Positions 1 through 7,677 of a stretch of 64,000 nucleotides of DNA are shown piece after piece. Made by a program: the position numbers and the translations under genes. Positions within the stretch are counted from its first letter, which is position 1; every line of letters begins with the position of its first letter. The stretch covers positions 1-64,000 of the forward strand of contig NZ_STGG01000003.1 in NCBI RefSeq assembly GCF_005222695.1, given 5' to 3'. This DNA comes from Massilia sp. HP4 (lineage in GTDB: Bacteria > Pseudomonadota > Gammaproteobacteria > Burkholderiales > Burkholderiaceae_D). Under the pieces are notes generated by a model that did not search any database, was not told the origin of the DNA, and worked only from the letters and a program-made list of their open reading frames with translations.

Positions 1-77
1 AAAGGCGCCCGGCAAGGCGTAAACCGCAGCCATACCGCGTGGTATGGCGAGGATTTACAACGCAGCAGGGCGCTTTT
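1..77 (+). repeat. Long imperfect hairpin ending in a T-run (palindromic element or terminator)
   Basis: Three nested stems can be read. Bases 1-10 pair with 68-77, bases 19-25 pair with 51-58 (one bulge), and GCCATACC (29-36) pairs perfectly with GGTATGGC (41-48) around a GCGT loop. T residues follow from 74 to 79. It could terminate a plus-strand gene lying left of the window, or be a dispersed palindromic repeat, which often sits between genes in this group. No gene is visible in the 56 bases up to the transporter stop. Confidence 0.45.
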
Positions 78-133
78 TTCCGTGCCAAGACCGCCGCCAT
101 GAATAAATCAGCGCTTCCCTAGAGCACAACCTG

Positions 134-1420
134 TCAGTCCTGCTCTGGAATCGGTCGAACAACCAGGAACTGATACGACATCGCGCCGAGGAAAGCTATA
201 CCTGCACCGGTCAGCAAGGCTGGTACGAACGACCAGCTCTGCGCGATATAGCCGGTAAAGATTGGAGCCAGCGCGCCACCGATGAACCCGCCGAAGTTCT
301 GGATCGCCCCGAGCGAGGCAATGCGGCTGCGCGGCGCCACCGCCGTCACCAGCGACCACGAACAGGCCGACGCCGCGTTGGCCAGGAAGATCACGACCGA
401 GATGCAGGCGATGGCTGCGGTATTGCTCTCAACCAGCGCGGCAGGAATCGTGAACGCCACCATCCCCAGCATCGACAGCACCACCGCCGTACGGCGCCCC
501 GCCACCACTGATTTCGCGCGGCGAGTGATCTGGTCGGACGCCCAGCCGGCCGACAAGGCGCCCAGGAACCCGCACACGAAGGGAATCGTCGCCGCCACGC
601 CAACGTAGGCCACATCCATATTGCGTTCGGTTCGCAGATAGCCCGGCAGCCAGGTGAGGAAGACCCAGTTCAGGTAAACCGAACCGAAGAAACCGAGCAG
701 CATGCCCCAAGTGGCGCGCTGGCGGAACAGTGCGCGCCAGGACGCGAAACCGGCCGCTGGCGCCGGCTCTGACGTCTGGCCTTCGTCCAGATAGGCACGC
801 TCCTCGACAGTCAGTTCCTCGCGCACCGGATCGCGGTACAGCATCACCCAGACGATGGCCGCAACGATGCCCAACCCGCCCGTAATGAAGAAGGCCCAGT
901 GCCAGCTGGTCGCGGCAATCAGCGGCGACAAACACAGCGGCGCCAGTGCAAAGCCCAGCGGCGAGGCCGAGTTGTAGATACCGGTCGGCGTACCACGCGC
1001 CCGCAGCGGAAACCAGTTGCTCACGACCCGCGCCGCCGCCGGGAACTGCGGCGCCTCGCCGATGCCGAGCACGACACGCGCCAGCACGAACCAGCCAAAG
1101 GTCGACACGAGCCCGCCCGCCGCCTGGGCCAGCGACCAGATCACCAATCCTGCGCCAAGCAGCCAGCGCGGCCCGATCTTGTCGACAAGGGCGCCGACCG
1201 GCAGCTGGCACAGCGCATAGCTCCACGAGAACGCCGACAGCAGCACACCCATCTCGCCCAGCGAGAGCCCGAGATCGGCGCGGATGAACTCGTTGGCGAC
1301 AGCGAGCGTGGCGCGATCGAGGTAGTTGATGACGCCGGTAACGACCAACAGGACCAGCGCCAGGTTCTGGCGATGACGGATGCGCGAAGTCGCGACCAGG
1401 TGAGTAGAGGTAACGTTCAT
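134..1420 (-). CDS. MFS transporter, anion:cation symporter (sugar-acid/hexuronate-like) family
   Basis: This 428-residue inner-membrane carrier has twelve hydrophobic segments. The cytoplasmic-loop motif GALVDKIGPRWLLG follows the second segment, and GIGEAPQFPAAARVVSNWFP is the kind of helix-4 region seen in the ACS branch (GudP, ExuT, DgoT and phthalate carriers). The family couples proton entry to uptake of organic anions such as hexuronates, galactarate or galactonate. The actual substrate cannot be read from sequence. The gene stands alone. An 11-base inverted repeat straddles its upstream region, with one arm 5 bases from the ATG, and no clear Shine-Dalgarno is visible. Family is confident, substrate is not. 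Confidence 0.85.
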   Translation of the reverse strand: MNVTSTHLVATSRIRHRQNLALVLLVVTGVINYLDRATLAVANEFIRADLGLSLGEMGVLLSAFSWSYALCQLPVGALVDKIGPRWLLGAGLVIWSLAQAAGGLVSTFGWFVLARVVLGIGEAPQFPAAARVVSNWFPLRARGTPTGIYNSASPLGFALAPLCLSPLIAATSWHWAFFITGGLGIVAAIVWVMLYRDPVREELTVEERAYLDEGQTSEPAPAAGFASWRALFRQRATWGMLLGFFGSVYLNWVFLTWLPGYLRTERNMDVAYVGVAATIPFVCGFLGALSAGWASDQITRRAKSVVAGRRTAVVLSMLGMVAFTIPAALVESNTAAIACISVVIFLANAASACSWSLVTAVAPRSRIASLGAIQNFGGFIGGALAPIFTGYIAQSWSFVPALLTGAGIAFLGAMSYQFLVVRPIPEQD

Positions 1421-1424
1421 TTCG

Positions 1425-1522
1425 GGATGGTATCAAAGCGCGCCCATCACCGGTTGAGCCTTTTTCACCATGGCGAGTTAGCAACACAGCGACTAAAAGA
1501 CGCGCGACTCGTGATACCATCC
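1425..1522. promoter_or_regulatory. Widely spaced 11-bp inverted repeat, possible paired operators
   Basis: GGATGGTATCA (1425-1435) recurs as its exact reverse complement TGATACCATCC (1512-1522). The arms flank the whole likely promoter region of the minus-strand MFS gene. The GGTATC half-site resembles halves of operators of GntR-FCD regulators of sugar-acid genes (for example UxuR, TTGGTATACCAA). No regulator gene lies next to it, so the assignment is tentative. Confidence 0.4.
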
Positions 1523-1666
1523 GCTCCGGGCTGTGCAGGACGCCCACTCTCGCGAAAGCCAGCGCACCTGCCAACGTCAATGACGTGATCGTCTGTCAGG
1601 ACTTCATCCCTGTTCATTCACTGATGCCGTAGCGAGAGCGGCCGACACCATGTGAAAGGACTCGGC

Positions 1667-2104
1667 ATGCGCCTCCATCCCCATCGAAACACCCCTCCCG
1701 ATACCAATACCGATTTCCTGCGCCGCTACGCCCGCGGCATGCTGCGCAGCGCGCATTCAGACCAGCCCAGCAAGGCCTTGCCCATCGTGCGTCGGGTGCA
1801 TTCTGCGGGCGCGGTAACAGGCTCGCGCGTCACCGAGCTCTATCATGCGCGCACCACACTGCAGCTCAAGCATATGTTCCGCACCCTGGCGGCGGAACTG
1901 GGCTATGCGACCTGGGACGCCTGCAAGCGCGATATCGACCGCCGTCCGCCGGAGGTGCTGGATCCTTTCCGGCTCGATCTTGGCGCATTTGGCGACCATG
2001 AGCACATTTGGTTCGCGGACAAGCCGACCGCCGCGGCCTGGCAGCGTGAACATGGTGGCCGGATGGTCGAGTATGGGAAGCAGGCTGTTGTAATGCCAGT
2101 CTGA
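1667..2104 (+). CDS. Hypothetical protein, 145 aa
   Basis: I do not recognise this protein. The ATG at 1667 is preferred over the in-frame GTG at 1652 because AAAGGA lies 7 bases upstream. There is no signal peptide or membrane segment, and the protein is basic. Around residues 65-90 it carries LAAELGYATWDACKRDI, a short motif of the type LAxxLGYxxWxxLKxxI found in several unrelated soluble proteins, including ankyrin-repeat ones. The C-terminus (IWFADKPTAAAWQREHGG) looks compact and globular. Its stop codon lies inside the first of three inverted repeats that lead into the HNH gene 75 bases downstream, so the two may be co-regulated. Confidence 0.6.
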   Translation: MRLHPHRNTPPDTNTDFLRRYARGMLRSAHSDQPSKALPIVRRVHSAGAVTGSRVTELYHARTTLQLKHMFRTLAAELGYATWDACKRDIDRRPPEVLDPFRLDLGAFGDHEHIWFADKPTAAAWQREHGGRMVEYGKQAVVMPV

Positions 2105-2178
2105 ACATCAGGATGTTCATATTGTTGTCAAGATATTGAACAATAGCTAGACTGGATGAACTGCTTCGTTCATCCAGT
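2102..2178 (+). promoter_or_regulatory. Three consecutive inverted repeats before the HNH gene
   Basis: TGAACATC/GATGTTCA (2102-2109 and 2112-2119), TATTGTT/AACAATA (2120-2126 and 2139-2145) and ACTGGATGAAC/GTTCATCCAGT (2151-2161 and 2168-2178) follow one another with almost no gap. The last is a perfect 11-bp stem with a 6-base loop, ending one base before the ATG at 2180. The first could end transcription of the upstream gene. The others could be operators or a translation-blocking hairpin. Confidence 0.5.
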
Positions 2179-2179
2179 C

Positions 2180-2929
2180 ATGTCCGATCTCTTCCAAGCC
2201 CCAGCTGTTCTCAACAATAGTCCGTGGACGGACGATGAGCTCACGAGCGCTATCCAAGCTTATCTCAACATGCTGCGCGCAGAGCTCAATGGTCAAGCAT
2301 ATAGCAAGGCAGAGGTAAATCGGCAGCTTCGGGCGAGTCAGCTACCTACCCGGACCAAGGGGTCAATTGAGTTTCGCATGCAGAATATCTCTGCGGCGCT
2401 TTACGAACTAAAAATGCCTTGGATCGCCGGATATCTTCCTGCCAAAAATATCGGCAGTACCGTCAAAGAGAAAATGGTTGCACTGCTGCGCGATTGCGGC
2501 ATTGATTTCCTCGAATCTTACATTCCAACGTCAGACCATGTGACTTTGGCGACCAAGGTGACCTCGTTAAGAATGCAGACGCTGGGCACGCGGCCAATAG
2601 GGAATTTTCAGCCCACAATGGTGTCGTCAATTACAACATCATATGTTCGCGATCCCGCCGTCAAAGCGTGGGTGCTACAAGCTGCAAAAGGCCAATGCGA
2701 AGGCTGCGATAGCCCTGCACCTTTTGTCGGCAATGATGGCTTACCTTACCTTGAAGTACACCATGTTATGCCACTAGCGAGCCACGGCTCAGACACGACA
2801 ACGAATGCTGTGGCTCTTTGCCCGAACTGTCACCGTCGATGCCACTCGTCGATTGATCGCGATAACTTCAAGCTCCACTTGTATCAGAAGATCCCGCGTT
2901 TAATCATTGAAGCGCCGACTGCAGATTAA
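2180..2929 (+). CDS. HNH endonuclease (McrA-like)
   Basis: This 249-residue protein has a C-terminal HNH nuclease fold. A zinc knuckle starts with CEGC, followed by LEVHHVMPLA (catalytic His pair), then NAVALCPNCHRRCH. The first two thirds, beginning WTDDELTSAIQAYLNMLR, form the N-terminal module seen with many stand-alone HNH enzymes related to 5-methylcytosine-specific McrA, which suggests a role against modified or foreign DNA. No methylase or restriction partner is adjacent. Base composition is visibly lower in GC than in the neighbours, a sign of recent transfer. An ATG at 2156 is also in frame but lies inside the hairpin. Neither start has a good ribosome-binding site. Confidence 0.8.
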   Translation: MSDLFQAPAVLNNSPWTDDELTSAIQAYLNMLRAELNGQAYSKAEVNRQLRASQLPTRTKGSIEFRMQNISAALYELKMPWIAGYLPAKNIGSTVKEKMVALLRDCGIDFLESYIPTSDHVTLATKVTSLRMQTLGTRPIGNFQPTMVSSITTSYVRDPAVKAWVLQAAKGQCEGCDSPAPFVGNDGLPYLEVHHVMPLASHGSDTTTNAVALCPNCHRRCHSSIDRDNFKLHLYQKIPRLIIEAPTAD

Positions 2930-2988
2930 GTGAGTTCGAAACCGGTTGCTGGCTCCAGTTCGAGCGTAAAAAGGCTAGTTCTTTCCTT

Positions 2989-3510
2989 TTACTGCGAGGC
3001 CGGCACACGCCGCAACACATCATCATAAGGCGCAAGATCGAGATAAGCCGTTACCTCGGACGCGCGCCCGCCTTGCATGCGAAAGATCCATACATAACTG
3101 TTCCGGTATGGCTTTCCATCTTTCGCCACCGCCTCGCCATCCCATTCGATGATGACGTGATCGCCATCGGCCCACAGGTTGCGGATCGTGGGCCGAATCT
3201 GGCGTTGCAGGCGCGTCGACAGCGGTTTGACCGCCTTGTCGATCAACGCCTGCTTGCCACGGTGCACGCCCGCAGTGGGCCCGCTTCCCTTGATAGTCCA
3301 CACCACATCCGGCGCCAGCATATCGTCGAAGAAGCCCTGCCCGCCCGCCGCCCATGCTGCAAACGCCTTGCTGACCGCCTCCCGGTTACGCTGGGTCTCG
3401 GCGCCACTGTCGGCACGCACGTCGGCCATGGCCTGCGCCTGGGTCAGCACCAGCGCGCAAGCCATGAGCCAGCGCCAGAAAACAACCGAACCAATTCGAA
3501 AGAATCGCAT
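2989..3510 (-). CDS. Secreted SnoaL-like (NTF2 fold) protein
   Basis: The 173-residue product starts with a basic, hydrophobic signal peptide (MRFFRIGSVVFWRWLMACALVLTQAQAMA), cleaved around AMA/D. The rest is a SnoaL/NTF2-type cone: RNREAVSKAFAAWAAGG, then VVWTIKGSG, then VIIEWDGEAVAKDGKPYRNSY. Family members bind small hydrophobic ligands or act as isomerases and cyclases, and no specific reaction can be given. The start at 3510 is chosen over a longer reading because AGGGAGG lies just upstream and a signal peptide follows at once. It appears to be transcribed alone. Confidence 0.72.
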   Translation of the reverse strand: MRFFRIGSVVFWRWLMACALVLTQAQAMADVRADSGAETQRNREAVSKAFAAWAAGGQGFFDDMLAPDVVWTIKGSGPTAGVHRGKQALIDKAVKPLSTRLQRQIRPTIRNLWADGDHVIIEWDGEAVAKDGKPYRNSYVWIFRMQGGRASEVTAYLDLAPYDDVLRRVPASQ

Positions 3511-3654
3511 CACACACCCTCCCTGACGATAGTCGTTAAGTTGGACGGCCCCAAGGCCATCCGCGTCGGGATAGTGTGCGTCGCCCGCGTTGGCAAGCGT
3601 TAGCTGGATAGTCCGGAAAGATTGCACGATCATCCGGACCGACGATCGATGTGC

Positions 3655-4773
3655 TTACGGCAGCCTGATCTTGACCACCGCATTGCCAGAGGTCACATAT
3701 AAATTGCCCTTGCCATCCGTGACAACGCCGCGCACATCGGCCAGGCTACCCGGCAAGTCGCCGGTGCGCAGCGTCATCGAGCGCGTGGTGCCGGCCACCG
3801 TCGTGACCACGCCGGCCGGCGTGATCCTGCGCACCAGGTTATTGATCGCATCCGCCGCATACACATTGCCCTGCGCGTCGACCGTCACCCCCACCACTTG
3901 CTCGAAGCGCGCTGCATTGCCGGTGCCGTTGGACGATCCCCGTGCATTGGGCGCGCCGGCCAGCGTGACCAGGGTGTTGGTACCGATCAGGCCATTCGGG
4001 TTCCAGCGGCTTATCTCGCGCTCGAGGTCGAACACGAATACATTGTTGTTGCCATCCACCGCCACGCCGCGCGGTTCGAACAGGCTGACGCCCCCCAGGT
4101 CGTTCACGACGGACTGGCCTTCCAGCATCAGGGTGTTGCCACCCGAAATCCTGCGCGTACCATAGCCATTGGTGACAAACAAGTTGTCGTTGGCGTCGAC
4201 CGCGATCGCGCCCGGCACCACGGTGGCCACACGGCCGCCGCTGACGTTGCTGCCGATCGGAATCAGGGCCGTCGTGCTCACGCGTCCGGCAGTGGTAATG
4301 CTGCGGATACGCAGGTTATCGGCCACATGGATCGTTCCGTTCCTGCCCACCGCCACCGCAACCGGATTGACGAAGCGGGCATTGCCGGCATTGCCGTCGA
4401 CGAAGTCGCTGGTACCGGCCGCGCCAGCCACGGTAGTGACCACGCCTGCAGGCGTGATCTTGCGGATCACGAAGTTGCCGGTGTCTGCAACGTACAGGTT
4501 GCCATCGGCGTCGATTGTAATGCCCTGTGGCCATTTAAAGCGTGCGGCCGTGCCGGCGCCGTCCATCGTGCCTTCGATCGTCGCATCGCCCGCCAGGATC
4601 GAAAGCGCAGCCACCGGCGGTGGCTGCGGATCGCCGCCGTCCTCGTCGTCCTTGTCCTTCGGGATGCCGTCGCCGCAGGCCGAGCACAGCAGCACGAGGG
4701 CCAAGGCGCCGCACAGCTTCAGTCGATGGCGAGCAGTGTCGAGGACGGTATCGGTCACGGAACGGCGGGTCAT
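3655..4773 (-). CDS. NHL-repeat lipoprotein (beta-propeller)
   Basis: The 372-residue protein has a lipoprotein signal with lipobox LCSAC near residue 33, then an acidic, proline-rich linker. From about residue 55 it shows five or six NHL repeats of the form FxxPxGIxxDxxGNLYVADTxNxxIRKITPAGVVTTVAG, which fold as a beta-propeller. Such proteins are usually anchored in the outer membrane facing the periplasm or cell surface, and serve as binding scaffolds or lactone hydrolases. No catalytic metal site is evident here. It sits 145 bp from the preceding secreted SnoaL-like gene, and no partner is evident. Confidence 0.8.
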   Translation of the reverse strand: MTRRSVTDTVLDTARHRLKLCGALALVLLCSACGDGIPKDKDDEDGGDPQPPPVAALSILAGDATIEGTMDGAGTAARFKWPQGITIDADGNLYVADTGNFVIRKITPAGVVTTVAGAAGTSDFVDGNAGNARFVNPVAVAVGRNGTIHVADNLRIRSITTAGRVSTTALIPIGSNVSGGRVATVVPGAIAVDANDNLFVTNGYGTRRISGGNTLMLEGQSVVNDLGGVSLFEPRGVAVDGNNNVFVFDLEREISRWNPNGLIGTNTLVTLAGAPNARGSSNGTGNAARFEQVVGVTVDAQGNVYAADAINNLVRRITPAGVVTTVAGTTRSMTLRTGDLPGSLADVRGVVTDGKGNLYVTSGNAVVKIRLP

Positions 4774-4969
4774 GAATCTCTCCAGAAAGGTCCGTCTTCG
4801 ATGCTACCACGCTGCTGACTATTCGCCCCTGCTCTCGGCCATGACGAGAGCATAAACTGCCGTCGCCACTGAGGGAGACGGCGGTAAAGCGACACCCTGG
4901 ATGCGCAATCTGCCATACCAACACAGCAGAATTCCCATACTTTCTTTTCCACAATTGCCAATTGCCCGC

Positions 4970-4998
4970 TTGACATACGGCCAAGAGTTCCTTAAAGT
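4970..4998 (+). promoter_or_regulatory. Predicted sigma-70 promoter for the leuA leader
   Basis: A perfect -35 TTGACA (4970-4975) is followed after 17 bases by TAAAGT (4993-4998). Transcription would start near 5005, about 335 bases before leuA. The long 5' leader holds two leucine-rich reading frames. Confidence 0.55.
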
Positions 4999-5005
4999 CG
5001 AAATT

Positions 5006-5086
5006 ATGTCTTTCACCCTGCATCTGTCGACCTCCCTACCAGCCGCCGGCGCGCTATCGCCGGCCGCCCTGCTACTACGCGCGTAA
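5006..5086 (+). CDS. Putative leucine-rich leader peptide 1, 26 aa
   Basis: This short frame encodes a 26-residue peptide with seven leucines, ending ALLLRA. The triple leucine is spelled CTG CTA CTA immediately before the stop, and CTA is rarely used in the surrounding genes. The predicted transcription start lies at or one base before its ATG, so translation would be leaderless. GCCGGCG (5045-5051) pairs with CGCCGGC (5058-5064) inside the frame. Leucine-rich leaders before leuA are known from enterobacteria and actinobacteria. Its use here is inferred. Confidence 0.35.
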   Translation: MSFTLHLSTSLPAAGALSPAALLLRA

Positions 5087-5139
5087 CTCCGCCGTACGTC
5101 CCGGCTCCGCCGGCCCCAACAGCAGTAGGATTCGCACCG

Positions 5140-5256
5140 ATGTCTACCACGCCATTTTTCGCACCATCGATTTTTTCCACCGGGTTCGTCCTGGCGGCCG
5201 GCTCACGCGCAGGCATTTGCCTGCTGCTAAAGCTACCGATCGGTTGCCGGGCCTAG
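5140..5256 (+). CDS. Putative leucine-rich leader peptide 2, 38 aa
   Basis: This is a second short frame before leuA, preceded by AGGA nine bases upstream. It encodes a 38-residue peptide with the run ICLLLKL (CTG CTG CTA AAG CTA) ten residues before the stop. The stop codon lies within two competing stems (5245-5300), the arrangement expected for ribosome-position-dependent control. It has a better ribosome-binding site than the first leader frame. Whether either is translated is unproven. Confidence 0.35.
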   Translation: MSTTPFFAPSIFSTGFVLAAGSRAGICLLLKLPIGCRA

Positions 5257-5300
5257 CGTTTTCGTGGCCCGCCCGGCAGCCTGTCGCCACCCCTAGGCCC
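5245..5300 (+). promoter_or_regulatory. Mutually exclusive hairpins before leuA (candidate attenuator)
   Basis: TGCCGGGC (5245-5252) can pair with GCCCGGCA (5271-5278). Overlapping GGGCCTAG (5249-5256) can pair with CTAGGCCC (5293-5300). The stems share bases 5249-5252, so only one can form. Neither is followed by a U-run, so control would be at translation or through Rho rather than by intrinsic termination. Confidence 0.4.
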
Positions 5301-5341
5301 ACGAGGCCGCCCAGTGACCAATTCAACAGGAGCACCCGATC

Positions 5342-7021
5342 ATGCTGACCAATCCCGCCACCAAATACCGTCCCTTCCCCGCCGTCCCCTTGACCGACCG
5401 CCAGTGGCCGAGCCGCGCCATCACCACGCCGCCGATCTGGATGAGCACCGACCTGCGCGACGGTAACCAGGCATTGATCGAGCCGATGAGCGTCGAGAAG
5501 AAGCTGCGCTTCTTCAAGATGCTGGTCAAGATCGGCATCAAGGAAATCGAGGTCGGCTTCCCGTCCGCCTCGCAGACCGACTTCGACTTCGTGCGCATGC
5601 TGGTGGACGACAAGCACATCCCGGACGACGTCACCATCATCGTGCTGACCCAGTCGCGCGACGAGCTGATTCGCCGCACCGTCGAATCGGCGGTTGGCGC
5701 CAAGCGCGCCATCGTCCATGTCTACAACTCGGTGGCCCCGGTGTTCCGGCGCGTGGTGTTCAATATGGAGCGCGACGAGATCGTGCAGATCGCGGTCAAG
5801 GGCGTCCAGCTGATCAAGGAACTCGTCGCCCAGCATCCGCAGACCCAGTGGGGCCTGGAGTATTCGCCTGAATCGTTCTCGACCACCGAACTCGATTTCT
5901 CGAAGCAGATCACCGATGCGGTCAGCGCCGTGTGGCAGCCGACGCCGGACAACAAGATGATCGTCAACCTGCCGTCGACGGTCGAAGCGGCCACGCCGAA
6001 CGTGTACGCCGACCAGATCGAATGGATGTGCCGCAACCTGAACAACCGCGAATCGCTGGTTATCAGCGTGCACCCGCACAATGACCGCGGCACCGCGGTC
6101 GCCGCCGCCGAGCTGGCGGTGATGGCCGGCGCCGACCGCGTCGAAGGCTGCCTGTTCGGCAATGGCGAACGCACCGGCAACGTCGACCTGGTCACCCTGG
6201 CGATGAACCTGTACACGCAAGGCGTCAATCCTGGCCTGGATTTCTCGGACATCGACGCCGTGCGCCAGCTGGTGGAAGATTGCAATCAACTCCCGGTCCA
6301 CCCGCGCCACCCCTATGCGGGCGACCTGGTGTTCACCGCGTTCTCGGGCTCGCACCAGGATGCGATCAAGAAGGGCTTCGCCAAGCAGCAGGCGGATGCG
6401 ATCTGGGAAGTGCCGTATTTGCCGATCGACCCGGCCGACCTGGGCCGCAGCTACGACGCTGTCATCCGCGTCAACAGCCAGTCGGGCAAGGGCGGCATGG
6501 CCTATCTGCTGGAACAGGAATTCGGCCTGCAGCTGCCGCGCCGTCTGCAGATCGAGTTTTCGCGCGCCGTACAGCGCGTGGCCGACGAGAGCGGCCGCGA
6601 GATCAACGCCGCCGACCTGCATGCGCTGTTCGCGCGCGAATACCTCGAGCAGGACGAGCCGTATCACTACATCTCGCACCGCATGGTCGAAGACAGCGAG
6701 CACGAGGTCGAGCTCGACGTGAACGTGGCGCGCCACCATGCGCCGCAAACCTTCGCCGGCACCGGCAATGGTCCGATCGACGCTTTCGTGAATGCGCTGG
6801 GCCTGGAGATCCGCCTGATGGACTACCACGAGCACGCGATCGGCTCGGGCGCCGATGCGCGCGCGGCCTGCTACGTCGAGCTGCGGGTGGGGAATGGGCC
6901 GACCCTGTTCGGCGTCGGCATCGACAGCAATATCGTGACCGCCTCGTTCAAGTCGGTGCTGTCGGCGGTGAATCGCCATGTGGAGGCCAGTGGAGAGGGT
7001 GCGGCCGCGCTGGCGGCCTGA
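5342..7021 (+). CDS. leuA: 2-isopropylmalate synthase
   Basis: LeuA condenses acetyl-CoA with 2-oxoisovalerate to give 2-isopropylmalate, the first committed step of leucine synthesis in the cytoplasm. The 559-residue protein is the long form resembling actinobacterial LeuA (opening KYRPFP), rather than the roughly 520-residue enterobacterial form. [15 protein letters not shown] (about 37-51) is the HMGL-family signature, and HPHNDRGT carries the metal-binding histidines. The C-terminal 120 residues (ending near [19 protein letters not shown]) form the leucine-sensing LeuA dimer domain, so feedback inhibition is likely. AGGAG precedes the ATG. The leader region suggests control by leucine supply. 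The gene is monocistronic and convergent with infA. Confidence 0.96.
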   Translation: MLTNPATKYRPFPAVPLTDRQWPSRAITTPPIWMSTDLRDGNQALIEPMSVEKKLRFFKMLVKIGIKEIEVGFPSASQTDFDFVRMLVDDKHIPDDVTIIVLTQSRDELIRRTVESAVGAKRAIVHVYNSVAPVFRRVVFNMERDEIVQIAVKGVQLIKELVAQHPQTQWGLEYSPESFSTTELDFSKQITDAVSAVWQPTPDNKMIVNLPSTVEAATPNVYADQIEWMCRNLNNRESLVISVHPHNDRGTAVAAAELAVMAGADRVEGCLFGNGERTGNVDLVTLAMNLYTQGVNPGLDFSDIDAVRQLVEDCNQLPVHPRHPYAGDLVFTAFSGSHQDAIKKGFAKQQADAIWEVPYLPIDPADLGRSYDAVIRVNSQSGKGGMAYLLEQEFGLQLPRRLQIEFSRAVQRVADESGREINAADLHALFAREYLEQDEPYHYISHRMVEDSEHEVELDVNVARHHAPQTFAGTGNGPIDAFVNALGLEIRLMDYHEHAIGSGADARAACYVELRVGNGPTLFGVGIDSNIVTASFKSVLSAVNRHVEASGEGAAALAA

Positions 7022-7067
7022 GCTGTTAGCCTGGAATACGCAGCGCCCTGCCGATGCCGCCGAGCGA

Positions 7068-7334
7068 TCAGCGGCGGCGCTGTGGCGCGCGGCGCGGGCC
7101 GGCCGGTCCGCGCGACTCAAGATGGCGAAACACGATGCGGCCCTTGGTCAGGTCGTAGGGCGACAGCTCGAGCGTGACGCGATCGCCCATCAGGATGCGG
7201 ATGTGGTTTTTCTTCATGCGGCCCGCCGTGTAGGCGATCATCTTGTGGCCGTTTTCGAGCTCGACGCGAAAACGCAGCTCCGGTAGCACTTCGGACACGA
7301 GGCCGTTCATTTCGATCAGTTCTTCTTTTGCCAT
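7068..7334 (-). CDS. infA: Translation initiation factor IF-1
   Basis: IF-1 binds the 30S A site during initiation. The 88-residue product has the whole S1/OB-fold core ([60 protein letters not shown]). It also has a basic tail of about 16 residues, rich in Arg and Pro, not found in the usual 72-residue factor. Betaproteobacteria often carry a second, diverged infA outside the ribosomal operon, and this stand-alone copy fits that. AGGAGA lies upstream of the ATG. It ends 46 bases from the leuA stop, converging on it. Confidence 0.93.
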   Translation of the reverse strand: MAKEELIEMNGLVSEVLPELRFRVELENGHKMIAYTAGRMKKNHIRILMGDRVTLELSPYDLTKGRIVFRHLESRGPAGPRRAPQRRR

Positions 7335-7373
7335 GCAAGGTTCTCCTGGTGCGGCGCCGGCAGGCGCCGGGCG

Positions 7374-7411
7374 TCGTTGATGCGGGGGGTCGTTGATGCG
7401 GGGGGTCGTTG
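7374..7411. repeat. 16-bp tandem repeat, 2.4 copies
   Basis: The unit TCGTTGATGCGGGGGG occurs at 7374-7389 and 7390-7405 and starts again as TCGTTG at 7406. It lies between the infA start and the terminator of the small RNA. It looks like slipped-strand duplication. No function is evident. Confidence 0.7.
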
Positions 7412-7442
7412 GGGCCCAGCATGCGACGCCAGGAGAGGGATG

Positions 7443-7467
7443 AAAAAAAAGCCCGCATCCTGCGGGC
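7443..7467 (-). terminator. Rho-independent terminator of the small RNA
   Basis: On the minus strand GCCCGCA, a three-base loop and TGCGGGC form a perfect 7-bp stem followed by eight T (7450-7443). It would also block readthrough towards infA from the helicase side. Confidence 0.85.
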
Positions 7468-7672
7468 TTCGTTTCAAAGCATTACCGATTTATCGCCGCT
7501 CCCGCCCATGCTATCTGCGTGGTGCCGGAGCTGTGGGCGCCCGCGCTATCTGCGCGGTGCGTCCGCTGTACAGGCTGACTGACATACCGAAAACACGTCT
7601 CCCGGAAAGTCGCGCACTGCACAGGCGCGGTCACGGGTCGGGAGACCTGGAAGAGACGCTGTCTCATCCAGC
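7443..7672 (-). ncRNA. Candidate structured small RNA of about 230 nt, unknown family
   Basis: A minus-strand transcript is bounded by a promoter at 7678-7707 and a strong intrinsic terminator (stem 7451-7457/7461-7467, then eight U). It has no convincing reading frame. Internal structure is rich: an 8-bp stem of 7597-7604 with 7639-7646 enclosing CGCGC/GCGCG (7611-7615/7625-7629), and the perfect hairpin CCGCGC-AGATA-GCGCGG (7541-7557). A second hairpin with the same AGATA loop sits at 7506-7522. The last two lie in a 16-base direct repeat with one mismatch (7510-7525 and 7545-7560). I could not match it to 6S, tmRNA, 4.5S or RNase P RNA. It could instead be the 3' UTR of the helicase gene upstream. 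Confidence 0.6.
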
Positions 7673-7677
7673 GACTG

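Noticed and set aside
2156..2179. Upstream ATG of the HNH gene
   Set aside because: It lies inside the perfect 11-bp hairpin and has no ribosome-binding site. The ATG at 2180 directly after the hairpin was preferred, though not proven.
7022..7067. Terminator between leuA and infA
   Set aside because: GC-rich inverted bases exist (GCCGCC/GGCGGC) but no T-run follows on either strand.
5144..7120. Minus-strand open frame of 658 codons opposite leuA
   Set aside because: It is a shadow. leuA on the plus strand is certain, and this frame also crosses the convergent infA end.
7443..7672. Assignment of the small RNA to 6S, tmRNA, 4.5S SRP or RNase P RNA
   Set aside because: There is no tmRNA tag frame or CCA end, no GGAAG-type SRP tetraloop region, no 6S-like closing stem joining the two ends, and the length is wrong for RNase P RNA.
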